From: Caenispirillum salinarum_A
GTDB taxonomy: Bacteria > Pseudomonadota > Alphaproteobacteria > Rhodospirillales > Rhodospirillaceae
Length of the DNA: 64,000 nt
Direction: 5' to 3'
Assembly: GCF_044803115.1 (NCBI RefSeq)
Contig: NZ_CP085224.1
Span: forward strand, 620,001 to 684,000
Shown here: piece by piece, positions 50,677-59,175 of the stretch
How the letters are laid out: every line of letters begins with the position of its first letter
Position numbering within the stretch: the first letter of the stretch is position 1
Notes under the pieces: model-generated
The model's database searches: none
Told to the model about the DNA's origin: nothing
Seen by the model: the letters and a program-made list of their open reading frames with translations, nothing else
Position numbers and translations under genes: made by a program

Positions 50677-52260
50677 TCAGCCGTTGACGGCGGCCTCCCA
50701 ATTCCAGGGGAGGAGCTCGTCCAGCCGGCATGCGGGGAAGTCCGTGACGATCGTCTCGATGACGCTCTTCAGATAGGCGAAGGGCTCGACGTCGTTCAGC
50801 TTCGCCGTCTCGATGAGGGACGCGACGATGGCCCAGTGGTCGCCGCCGCCGTCGGAACCGGCGAATAGCGAATTTTTCCTGACCAGAGTCACTGGCCTGA
50901 TGCAACGTTCGACGGCATTGGTGTCCATCTCGACACGGCCGTCGTCGAGGAAGACGCAGAGGCCGTCCCAGTGGTTGACGGCGTAGCGCAGGATCTCGGC
51001 GAGCGGCGCCTTGCCGGACACGCGGGCGAGCTGGGCGTCGATCCAGGTCCGCATGCTCTCCACCAGGGGGCGGGTCCGAGCGGCCCGTTTGGCTTGGCGC
51101 TCCTCCGCCGCCTGACCGCGGATCTCGCTCTCGATGCGGTACAGTTCGGCGATCCGGCGCAGGGCTTCCTCGGCCACCGGCGAGCCCTGCTTCACATGAA
51201 GCTCGTAGAACTTGCGCCGCAGGTGGCTCCAACAGAAGGCGAGCGTGATCGGCAGCGGCAAGGCGGCGCCGGCCTTCGCCGTGACGAGGCTCTTGTAGGC
51301 ACCATAGCCGTCCACCTGGAGGATGCCGGCGAAACCGCCGAGGTGATCGCGCGCGTGGTCCGCGCCCCGGCCGACGGCATAGACATAGGCGACCGCCGGC
51401 GGATCGCCGCCGCCCCAGGGCCGGTCGTCCCGGGCGTAGGCCCAGAGCTGCGCCGTCTTGGTCCTGCCGCGCCCCGGGTCGAGCACCGGCAGGCGCGTCT
51501 CGTCGGCGTAGAGCTTGGCCGACGACAGCAGGTGCAGCCGCAGCCGGTCGTACAGCGGCTTCAGCCACCAGCATGCGTGGCCGACCCAGCCGGCCAGCAC
51601 CGAGCGGTCGATCTCGATGCCCTGGCGGGCCAGGATACGGGCCTGGCGATAGAGCGGCAGGCCGTCGGCGTACTTGCCGATCAGCACCTGGGCGACCAGG
51701 GCCTCCGTCGGCAGGCCGCAGGCCACGACATGCTCGGGCGCCGGCGCCTGCACCACGCCGGTCTCGCAAGCCCGGCAGCCGTAGCGCGGACGCCGGGTGA
51801 CGAGGATGCGGTACTGCACCGGCACGACGTCGAGCCGCCGGCTGACGTCCTCGCCGATCACGTGCCGCTCGCCGTTGCAGCAGGGGCAGACCTTGTCCTC
51901 GGGCGCGACGTCGATGACGCGCTCGATCTCGGGCAGGGTCTTGGGCAGCGATGCCCGCTCGTCACCCGTCCGCCGGCGGCGCCGCTCCACCGGCGCGGCC
52001 GCATCCATCTCGGCATGGACGGCGGCGATGCTCTGCTCCAGGTCCTCGAAGGAGAGCGCCAACTGGTCGGGGTCGAGCTTCTCGGAGCGCCGGCCGAACA
52101 TCAGCCGCTTCAACTGCGCCAGAAGGTGTTCGAGTCGGTCGGCGCGGTCCTTTTCGACGTCGCGTTCAGCCGTCGCCGCGTCCCGCTCCTCGGCCAAAGC
52201 CAGAACCAGCCGACGCAGGTCGGCGGCATCGGTCGGCAGGGTGTCGAGGTCGAGCGGCAT
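50677..52260 (-). CDS. tnpC: IS66 TnpC transposase
   Basis: A 527-residue DDE transposase. The N-terminal leucine-zipper-like coil with FGRRSEKLDPDQ, a zinc finger (CPCCNGE and CRACE), the catalytic LYADETRLPVLDPGRG, QVDGYGAYKSL and the C-terminal EMDTNAVERCIRPVTLVRKN are all present. Full length. Confidence 0.96.
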   Translation of the reverse strand: MPLDLDTLPTDAADLRRLVLALAEERDAATAERDVEKDRADRLEHLLAQLKRLMFGRRSEKLDPDQLALSFEDLEQSIAAVHAEMDAAAPVERRRRRTGDERASLPKTLPEIERVIDVAPEDKVCPCCNGERHVIGEDVSRRLDVVPVQYRILVTRRPRYGCRACETGVVQAPAPEHVVACGLPTEALVAQVLIGKYADGLPLYRQARILARQGIEIDRSVLAGWVGHACWWLKPLYDRLRLHLLSSAKLYADETRLPVLDPGRGRTKTAQLWAYARDDRPWGGGDPPAVAYVYAVGRGADHARDHLGGFAGILQVDGYGAYKSLVTAKAGAALPLPITLAFCWSHLRRKFYELHVKQGSPVAEEALRRIAELYRIESEIRGQAAEERQAKRAARTRPLVESMRTWIDAQLARVSGKAPLAEILRYAVNHWDGLCVFLDDGRVEMDTNAVERCIRPVTLVRKNSLFAGSDGGGDHWAIVASLIETAKLNDVEPFAYLKSVIETIVTDFPACRLDELLPWNWEAAVNG

Positions 52261-52308
52261 GGCCGGATTTTACCCGCTCCGGAGGCGCCGGGCCAGCCGG
52301 AAACCGGC

Positions 52309-52662
52309 TCAACAGGCGGCTTCCGGCGTTTCCACGGGCCGCCGCCGCACGCGCGACCAGTCGAGCCCTTCGAGCAGCATCGCCATCTGTGCCGGCGACA
52401 CCGTGACGACGCCGTTACGCACCGGCGGCCACGTGAAGCGGCCGGTCTCCAGCCGCTTGTAGAACAGGCACAGGCCGCTGCCGTCCCACGCCAGGATCTT
52501 GACCCTGTCCAGCCGCTTCGAGCGGAAAACGAAGAGGTCGCCGCAGAAGGGATCGCGCCGCAGGGCTTCCTGCACGACCGCCGCCAGACCGTCGTGTCCT
52601 TTGCGGAAATCCACCGGCTGCGTGCAGAGCACCACCTTCACGCCCGTCGGCGGCGCGATCAC
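52309..52662 (-). CDS. tnpB: IS66 TnpB (Orf2-like) accessory protein
   Basis: A 117-residue protein with the TnpB pattern QPVDFRKGHDGLAAVVQ and DGSGLCLFYKRLETGRF. Needed for IS66 transposition; its biochemical role is not established. The start is GTG at 52662, overlapping tnpA by 4 bases; a longer frame upstream lies in tnpA. Confidence 0.93.
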   Translation of the reverse strand: MIAPPTGVKVVLCTQPVDFRKGHDGLAAVVQEALRRDPFCGDLFVFRSKRLDRVKILAWDGSGLCLFYKRLETGRFTWPPVRNGVVTVSPAQMAMLLEGLDWSRVRRRPVETPEAAC

Positions 52663-53093
52663 CGCGGCCTCCGCAGGGCGCCGATGACGGCGACCGCCAG
52701 GGCGGGATCGACGTCGCCCGACAGCACGGCATGCCCGCCATCGACCACGACGTCGATGCGACCCGGCCGCCGTGCATCGGGCTGCGGCGGACGCGCCTCC
52801 AGTTTCGGAGCTTCGACCACCATCTCGGCGAACGGATCGCCGGCTGCGACCGCGGTTCCCTTGGCGATGCCGGCATCCCGTCGCCACACCGTCAGCAGGC
52901 CGCGGTTCACCCCGTACCGCCTCGCCACGTCCGAGATGCAGGCGCCCGGTTTCGCGCTCGCTGCCACGATCTCCGCTTTCTCATCCGCCGTCCACCGTCG
53001 GCGCTGCCGGCGGCCAGTGATGACCTCCACCCGCTGATAAGGCCTGGCTTCATCTCTGTCTCCAAGCCAGGCATCAAGTCTGTCGTCATCCAT
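52659..53093 (-). CDS. tnpA: IS66 TnpA (helix-turn-helix) protein
   Basis: A 144-residue DNA-binding protein with a TnpA/IS3-orfA-like helix-turn-helix (RRWTADEKAEIVAASA, then ISDVARRYGVNRGLLTVWRR). The ATG at 53093 was preferred to one 12 codons upstream because it fits typical TnpA length. Confidence 0.9.
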   Translation of the reverse strand: MDDDRLDAWLGDRDEARPYQRVEVITGRRQRRRWTADEKAEIVAASAKPGACISDVARRYGVNRGLLTVWRRDAGIAKGTAVAAGDPFAEMVVEAPKLEARPPQPDARRPGRIDVVVDGGHAVLSGDVDPALAVAVIGALRRPR

Positions 53094-54003
53094 CGTGGCC
53101 GCACCTCGCTCGCCTCGGAAAGCGATCACGATGCGGCAGAGCTCGCTTCGTCAACAGGTGGGGGAGGAGCCCCGCTTACGTTGGATCGGCACTTTGGCGG
53201 CGGCTTCTTGGACGAGGTCAACAAGGCGCGGCTGAATGCCTTTGTCTCAGCCCGAAAGGCTGCGGGAGCGACAAACGCCACAATCCGTCGCGACTTGGCG
53301 GCCCTTAGCTGCTTGTGCGAGTGCGCGGTGACGTGGGACTGGCTGGATTCCAATCCCGTCAAGGCGTTTTCCAAACGACATCTCCGAGAAGCACCGCCAA
53401 AGACGGCCTACCCGACCGATGAGGATATCGAGCGGCTGGTCGCGCATGCCTCGCCCATGGCGGGCAGACTGATCCGTTTCCTGGCCGCAACCGGACTCCG
53501 GCAGGATGAGGCTTGTTCACTGGAGTGGGGGCAAGTTTCCATTCGGCGGCGGGAGGTGAGGCTCACCAAAACCAAGACATCGTCCCCGCGTGTGGTTCCG
53601 CTGAGTGATGAAGCACTCGGCACACTTTCCGGCACACCTCGACACCCCGTCTCCGGCTATGTTTTTTGGCACGGCGAGGGGGAACGCTATACAGCATTCG
53701 CAAACGGCTTCGCTCGGATTGCGAAAAAATCGAACGTGCCCTTTCGATGCCACGACCTGCGGCACCGCTTCGCGTCCGTGTTCCTCCAGCAGACTGGCGA
53801 CATAGCGGCTCTACAGGCCATTCTCGGTCACCGGACCATCACGATGACCATGCGGTATGCGCACATGGTGACCGGCCATCTGCATCGCGCTATGAGCAAG
53901 ATGGACGAGGCCAGCCGCACAAAACCCGGCACAGGTGGAGCGGATTGCTCACCTGCGCCGGACCGGAACGAGGTGGCACAGCATTGAAAATAAACGAAGA
54001 ACG

Positions 54004-54058
54004 TGGTGCCCGCTGCCGGACTTGAACCGGCACGGCCTTGCGGCCAACGGATTTTAAG
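54004..54058 (-). other. tRNA-Leu(UAA) 3' half, right end of the palindrome
   Basis: Reverse complement of the tRNA-Leu segment from the anticodon loop (CTTAAAA) to CCA (46285-46339). The 5' half is absent, so it is an attachment-site remnant and not a gene. It lies inverted with respect to the real tRNA gene, so recombination between the two would invert, and not excise, the 7.8 kb between them. Confidence 0.9.
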
Positions 54059-54517
54059 ATCGATCATCCGGAGGGCTTCTGGGCAAGTTTTGTGGAGCTT
54101 CAACGGGTTACGCTGTGAAGGGCCGCATGGCGGGAATGGGCTGCTTGTGCGCAGTCGGCACAGCGGCTCGCCGGTGATAAGGCCGCCGGTCAGGCTGCCG
54201 TGGCGCTTGCCTGCTTGATGCGGTGGACGGTCGCGACACCGACGCCCACAGCCTTGGCCGTCTTCGCTATGGACGTCCCCTCTGCCAGCAGCCGCTCGAC
54301 GGCCTCCCGCTTGTCCGCCGGAAGCGAGGGGCGACCGCTGCCCAGCGACAACCAGGATGGCCGCTCTGCCGACAATTACGATGGCCGCAGGGGGTGACCG
54401 TAGGGCGGGCGTAGCCCGGCCGGAGGTCGCCCCCTGCGGTGCGCGGTCTTCATAGACCCCGCCGACGGCCGTGATGGGAGACACTGGCGGTTCTCAACGA
54501 CCAAGAAGAGACCGCCG

Positions 54518-56026
54518 GTGCCTGGAACCCACATCACGGACCATCAGGTGAAACTCTACATGAAGCACCGAGGACAACACACGCAGCGAGTCGCGGCCGC
54601 GAAGGCCGGGTTCAGCGAGAGGACGGCCCGGCGGATCGACCGGGACCCGCGCCTTCCTTCCCAGAAACGGGATCATCGCCACTGGCGCACCCGCGAGGAT
54701 CCGCTGGAGGACGTCTGGGAGACGGACATCCTGCCGATGCTGGAGGGCGCGCCCGGCCTGAAGGCGGTCACCATCTTCGAGGAGCTGGAGCGGCGCTATC
54801 CGGATCAGAATTGGCCGTCGCGCCGGCGGACCCTGGAGCGCCGGATTCGGGAATGGCGCGCGCTGAAGGGGCCGGAGAAGGAGGTCATCTTTCGCCAGGC
54901 CAACCCGCCCGGCCGGATGGCCTTGTCGGACTTCACCGATGCCGCCGAGCTGGCGGTGATCATCAACGGGGCGCCGCTCGCGCACCGGCTCTACCATTTC
55001 ACCCTGGCCTACTCGGGCTGGGAGTACGCCGAGGTGGTGCTGGGCGGCGAGAGCTTCATCGCCTTGGCCGCCGGTCTCCAGAACGCCCTGTGGTCCCTCG
55101 GCGGTGTCCCGGCCGAACATCGCACCGACAGCCTGTCGGCTGCCTTCCGGAACCTCGACAAGGAGGCCGCCCGGGACATGACGGAGCGTCATCAAGGTCT
55201 CTGTGACCACTACGGCATGGTCGCGAGCCGCAACAACCGCGGCGTCGCCCACGAGAACGGCGCTATCGAGAGCCGGAACGGCCACCTCAAGAGGGCTCTC
55301 GACCAGGCCCTTCTGCTGCGCGGGAGCCGGGACTTCCCTGATCTGGAGGCCTACCGCCGCTTCGTCGCCGAGGTGGTGGGGCGGGCCAATGCCCGTCGCC
55401 GCGAGATGCTGGCCGTCGAGAAGCCGGTTCTCCGCAGCCTGCCGCCGCGCCGGACGATGGATTACGAAGAGGCCCGGGTGCTGGTGACCAGCGCCGGCGG
55501 CTTCGTCCTGCGCCGGGTCTTTTACACGGCGCCGTCGCAGTTCATCGGCCACCATCTCCGCCTGCGCATCCACGACGACCGGCTTGAAGGCTTCCTCGGC
55601 GGCACCCCCGTTCTGACCCTGCCACGCGGTCGCGCGCCCTCCGGCAACGGCCATGGCTACGTCGTCAACTACCGCCACGTCATCCACAGCTTGCGACGCA
55701 AGCCCCAGGCCTTCCAGAACCTGGTCTACCGGGACCACCTGTTCCCCCGGACCGAATACCGGCGGGCCTGGGATGCCATGATGGCCTCCATGGACCCGCG
55801 CGTCGCCTGCCGGACCATGGTCGGCCTACTGGCCCTGGCGCACGACGCCGGCTGCGAGGCGGATCTGGCACGGCGACTGGGCGAGGATCTCGACCACGGA
55901 CGGCTTCCCGACCTGGCCCTTCTGCGGATGACCTTCCCGGTTAGCGGCGGCACGATCCCGAACGTGACGGTGGCGCTGCCGTCGGCATCGGATTACGACA
56001 TCCTCGTCGCGGGAGCCGGCCGATGA
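54518..56026 (+). CDS. istA: IS21 IstA transposase
   Basis: A 502-residue transposase. The N-terminal helix-turn-helix (AAAKAGFSERTARRIDRDPRL) precedes the DDE core with FTDAAELAVIINGA, VPAEHRTDSLSAAF and NNRGVAHENGAIESRNGHLK. The start is GTG at 54518. Its stop overlaps the istB start. Confidence 0.95.
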   Translation: MPGTHITDHQVKLYMKHRGQHTQRVAAAKAGFSERTARRIDRDPRLPSQKRDHRHWRTREDPLEDVWETDILPMLEGAPGLKAVTIFEELERRYPDQNWPSRRRTLERRIREWRALKGPEKEVIFRQANPPGRMALSDFTDAAELAVIINGAPLAHRLYHFTLAYSGWEYAEVVLGGESFIALAAGLQNALWSLGGVPAEHRTDSLSAAFRNLDKEAARDMTERHQGLCDHYGMVASRNNRGVAHENGAIESRNGHLKRALDQALLLRGSRDFPDLEAYRRFVAEVVGRANARRREMLAVEKPVLRSLPPRRTMDYEEARVLVTSAGGFVLRRVFYTAPSQFIGHHLRLRIHDDRLEGFLGGTPVLTLPRGRAPSGNGHGYVVNYRHVIHSLRRKPQAFQNLVYRDHLFPRTEYRRAWDAMMASMDPRVACRTMVGLLALAHDAGCEADLARRLGEDLDHGRLPDLALLRMTFPVSGGTIPNVTVALPSASDYDILVAGAGR

Positions 56027-56853
56027 GCATCTCGGTTGACATCGCCAAGCTGCCGCTGCTCCTCACCGAGTTGCGGCTGCCGACCATCAAGCAGTTCTGG
56101 GAGGAATTCGCCGAGCGCGCCGACATGGAAGGCTGGCCCGCCAGCCGTTTCCTGGCGACGCTGGCTGAACTCGAACTCGCGGAACGGGAGCGCCGGCGCA
56201 TCCAGCGGCACCTCGTGGCGGCCAGGCTGCCTTCGGGCAAGACCCTCGACACCTTCGACTTCTCGGCGGTGCCGATGGTCAGCAAGGCCCACGTCATGGC
56301 GCTCGCTGCCGGCGACGGCTGGCTGGACCAGGGCAAGAACCTGCTGTTCTTCGGTCCGCCCGGCGGCGGGAAGACCCACCTCAGCGCCGCCCTCGGCCAC
56401 ACGCTCATCGACAACGGGTTCCGCGTCCTGTTCACCAGGACGACCGATCTCGTCCAGCGCCTCCAGACGGCCCGGCAGGACCTCGCCCTGGCGAGCGCCA
56501 TCGACAAGCTGGACAAGTACGACCTGCTGATCCTCGACGACCTGTCCTACGTCGAAAAGAGCCAGGCCGAGACCAGCGTCCTGTTCGAGTTGATCGCCGC
56601 CCGCTACGAGCGACGGTCGCTCTTGATCACGGCCAACCAGCCGTTCGGCCAGTGGGACCGGATCTTTCCTGACAAGGCCATGACCATCGCCGCCATCGAC
56701 AGGCTGGTCCACCACGCCACGATCTTCGAGTTGAACGTCGAGAGCTACCGGCGCCGAACCGCGGTCGGCAGGGACGCCGCACCATCCGCGACAACTACCG
56801 ACGCGGATAATTGTCGCCCGGCGACAACTACATCGGAGACCGGCGACAATTAG
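56023..56853 (+). CDS. istB: IS21 IstB helper ATPase
   Basis: A 276-residue AAA+ ATPase with Walker A FFGPPGGGKTHLSAAL and Walker B LLILDDLSYVEKSQAE. The C-terminal tail after about residue 250 is not conserved IstB and is encoded by the terminal repeat region (TTTDADNCRPATTTSETGDN), so the coding end overlaps the transposase-binding repeats. Confidence 0.95.
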   Translation: MSISVDIAKLPLLLTELRLPTIKQFWEEFAERADMEGWPASRFLATLAELELAERERRRIQRHLVAARLPSGKTLDTFDFSAVPMVSKAHVMALAAGDGWLDQGKNLLFFGPPGGGKTHLSAALGHTLIDNGFRVLFTRTTDLVQRLQTARQDLALASAIDKLDKYDLLILDDLSYVEKSQAETSVLFELIAARYERRSLLITANQPFGQWDRIFPDKAMTIAAIDRLVHHATIFELNVESYRRRTAVGRDAAPSATTTDADNCRPATTTSETGDN

Positions 56854-57425
56854 ACTTGCCGGCGCCGCTGCGCGGCGCCACCATCGTCATCCCATCACGG
56901 CGACCGGCCATCGTAGTTGACGCCCACCGGCCTTCCTAATTGTCGCGCTACAGACCGCAGTGCTTACCCTGGTCCCTGGCGCGGGAGACGCCACTCCGGA
57001 TGCGATCCGTGATCATGGCGCGCTCGAATTCGCTGAAGACGCCGAGCATCCCAAACATGGCGCGCCCCGCCGGAGTGGACGTGTCCAAGCCCTGCTGGTG
57101 CAGGTACAGATCAACGCCGCGCTCATTGATTTCGGAGAGAAAGCCGACGAGGTGCTGCAAGGAGCGCCCCAGGCGGCAGACGGACCACGCCGCGATCAAA
57201 TCAAACTCCCGCCGGGTCACGCCCTTCATCAAGGCGTCAAAGCCGGGGCGCTGGTCACGCCCCTTGGCCCCACTGATGCCAGCGTCCTCAAAGACGGTGA
57301 CCACATGCCAGCCCAACCTCTCAGCAACAGCGTGAAGCTCGCGAAGTTGGTTGGCAACGGTCTGACCGTCTGTAGAGACGCGAATATAGAAGGCGACGCG
57401 CTTGCTCATACGAATATGTTCGCAC

Positions 57426-57500
57426 GGAACTGAAGTTCGTCAACTTTTTGTTCCGAAACTTCTTAAAAGTTTTGGAACGTTGTGCAGATCGCTTTCCCGA
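57426..57500. promoter_or_regulatory. Dyad-rich res-like region upstream of the serine recombinase
   Basis: Just ahead of the recombinase start lie GAACT-GA-AGTTC (57426-57437), a 12-bp near-perfect dyad GTTCCGAAACTT-N5-AAGTTTTGGAAC (57450-57478) and, a little further, ACGAAGTTCGT. Such arrays upstream of resolvase genes are typical of res sites with several recombinase-binding subsites. Assigned by position and symmetry. Confidence 0.5.
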
Positions 57501-58810
57501 CGAAGTTCGTGGCTCACGGTGAGCCGCCACCGCTCCGAGAAAAGCTATTCGTGAACTTCAGAAACCAAGTGCTTTCGGAATGGCGGAAAGCACCTCCTGA
57601 AAGCCGCAGAAAACGATAGTTCCACAGAGCGATTTTCCGGCACCCTTTTGGAATGGTCGTCGGGGCTATCATGAGGCTGAAGGAGAAACGCACTGATTAT
57701 TTTCTGGGGATTTTGCCGGGAGCACTGCTCAGCGGTGATATCGGGCACGACCAGCAGATGGCCGGAGGTGATGAAGTTCTTCGTCAGGGAGATGCGGCAG
57801 CAAGACGGAAAGGCATGTCGTCCAGGGCGATCCTATCTGGCACCACATGACGGAACTTCTTTGACCACGGGCATGGCCGACGAAGAAAGTTTCTTTACCG
57901 GCTCAGCCCTTCTTGATGGGCCATGGGAAGAAATATCTTTGATCAGGTGATGGAGAAGAGCTTCCATCAGCCAACTTCGCTTGCGCTAAGTCGTCTGGCT
58001 GCTTCTCATTCCTTCAGCAGCTATCGCTGCATCACTCATCTCGAACCAGCATAATCAACATGATGAAGAGATATTCTTTCCACCCATCCTAGATTAGATA
58101 TCACTTTTTCACCCCCCTCCTACCGCATGTCTTTCAAGACAGACTCCTGGCGGTAAGAAGGGGAGATACGTGAAGCGACGTCCTGAGTTGTCAACCACCC
58201 AATAAGCTGCTCATACGCTTTACGCGCACCACAGGCGGTTTCCCGGTACCTGCTGTACAGCCCCATCCCGGCCCTGACCCCACCTACGAGTGAAGCTACG
58301 CGCGTGATGGCGCTGCGCTTCCGGCGGATCATTGTGAATGGACCAAACGGTTATGATGAAGAGGTTTATAACTTCATCAAGCTCATGTATCCAGCTATTG
58401 GGGGACCGGATACATGCGGATAGGTGTCAAATGGATCAAGACACACTTATCCTCTTTTCATGAGCCTTTTTGCAGGTTCTCTGCCTGCCGAGCAGCCGTT
58501 ACTTGCCTAGTCTCCTGGCCGACAAGTCCGTCTCGTGGGTCACCCTAACCTCATACATCGGTCTTATTTCCCGATCTATGTTGTGGACCGGAGGAAGGCC
58601 CTATACTCTCCTGGGTGCTTATGTACTTCTATTTATACAACATCCGCTCGCTCTCCGTCAAAATAAAAGATACTTTAACTCGGTTTCGCCTGTAGCGGAG
58701 CGGTTAACGTTAAACTTAAACCGCACCCTTATTCTAAAGAATGCGACACATGAATGGCCTTCTGCGAACAACTTCTTACCAACCCTGCCCGAGCACCCGG
58801 AGCCGCTGAT
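57501..58810. other. 1.3 kb low-GC region without a convincing gene
   Basis: Only short frames are present, none with a family motif. The best are a 70-residue minus frame at 58120-58332 (basic, MIRRKRSAITRVASLVGG start, no ribosome site) and a plus frame near 57771-57950 (MKFFVREMRQQDGKACRPG). A hairpin GTGCTTTC/GAAAGCAC lies at 57569-57593. It reads as decayed mobile-element or plasmid DNA. Confidence 0.4.
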
Positions 58811-58885
58811 TGAGGTGGCCCCAAGAATCTGGACAGGTCGGTAAGCTCTGGGTTTTGCTCCTGGGGCGAGACAGGAGAAGACCGC

Positions 58886-59170
58886 ATGAGCAAGAATCGT
58901 CGCAACCACAGCGCCTCCTTCAAGGCGAAGGTGGCGATGGAGGCGCTGTCCGGCGAGAAGACGGTGGCCGAGCTGAGCGCGAAGTACGACGTCCACCCGA
59001 CGATGATCAACGCCTGGAAACGTACGCTGCGGGACCAAGCGGCCACGGCATTCGAGAAGGGCCCATCGAAGGCCGACAAGGACAAGGAGGCGCTGGTCGA
59101 TGAGCTGTACAAGCAGATCGGCCAGTTGAAGGTCGAAAATGATTTTTTGGCCGTCAGGCTCAAGCGCTGA
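58886..59170 (+). CDS. IS3 OrfA (helix-turn-helix)
   Basis: A 94-residue protein with the OrfA helix-turn-helix (KVAMEALSGEKTVAELSAKY, HPTMINAWKRTLRDQ) and a C-terminal leucine-rich coil. The slippery heptamer T-TTT-TTG lies at 59143-59149, before its stop. OrfB is in the -1 frame, so an OrfAB fusion transposase is expected by programmed -1 frameshifting. Confidence 0.92.
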   Translation: MSKNRRNHSASFKAKVAMEALSGEKTVAELSAKYDVHPTMINAWKRTLRDQAATAFEKGPSKADKDKEALVDELYKQIGQLKVENDFLAVRLKR

Positions 59171-59175
59171 AGCGG

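Larger units (their letters stand above)
50650..53179 (-). mobile_element. IS66-family insertion sequence (2530 bp)
   Basis: Terminal inverted repeats GTAAGCGGGGCT and AGCCCCGCTTAC, GTAA-type ends as in IS66, flanked by the 8-bp direct duplication GTTGGATC. Contains tnpA, tnpB and tnpC in the usual order on the minus strand. All three frames are open, so the element looks recent and intact. Confidence 0.97.
50382..53987 (+). pseudogene. Tyrosine recombinase, copy 2, disrupted by IS66
   Basis: Codons 1-89 (ending FRQLDR) lie at 50382-50649 and the rest, from HFGGGFLDEV to the catalytic LGHRTITMTMRYAH and the stop, at 53188-53987. The break is at the 8-bp target duplication GTTGGATC (50642-50649 and 53180-53187). 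Otherwise identical to the intact copy. It reads outward, away from the deaminase cargo. The C-terminal part holds all catalytic residues but lacks its own start. Confidence 0.93.
50002..54058 (-). repeat. 1519-bp inverted repeat, right copy (interrupted by IS66)
   Basis: Reverse complement of 46285-47803, starting AAACTTCC at 50002 and ending at the tRNA-Leu anticodon loop at 54058. Removing the IS element (50650-53179) and one copy of its 8-bp duplication leaves 1519 bases. The integrase protein parts are identical to the left copy. Only the 3' half of tRNA-Leu is present here. Confidence 0.93.
54339..56952 (+). mobile_element. IS21-family insertion sequence (2614 bp)
   Basis: Ends start TG and finish CA: TGCCCAGCGACAACCAGG on the left, and TGTAGCGCGACAATTAGG read inward from the right. 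The 6-bp direct duplication GACCGC lies at 54333-54338 and 56953-56958. Several copies of a GCGACAA-type motif near both ends (also near 56790-56850) fit the multiple transposase-binding sites of IS21 elements. Carries istA and istB, both open. Confidence 0.95.
54190..57409 (-). pseudogene. Serine recombinase (resolvase) split by IS21
   Basis: The 5' part (57409-56953) encodes the catalytic domain: FYIRVSTDGQTVANQ with the nucleophile Ser, AAWSVCRLGRSLQHLV and SEFERAMITDRIRSGV. The 3' part (54332-54190) encodes the helix-turn-helix GRPSLPADKREAVERLL and TAKAVGVGVATVHRIKQA. Removing the IS21 element and one 6-bp duplication restores one frame of 200 codons, with the junction ARDQGKHCGRPSLPADK. 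It belonged to the resolvase/invertase family of Tn3-like elements or plasmids. Confidence 0.94.

Noticed and set aside
46253..54058. Assembly fold-back as the source of the inverted repeats
   Set aside because: The centre is 2.2 kb of unique sequence, only one arm has the IS66 element, and only one side has the whole tRNA-Leu, so a simple artefact is unlikely, though long reads should confirm.
54059..54118. Short frame reading DHPEGFWASFVELQRVTL then stop, right after the tRNA-Leu half
   Set aside because: Too short and without start or context; may be the end of a gene cut by the insertion, but this cannot be supported.
58120..58332. 70-aa minus-strand frame as a real gene
   Set aside because: No ribosome-binding site, no recognisable family, in a decayed region; kept only as part of the region note.
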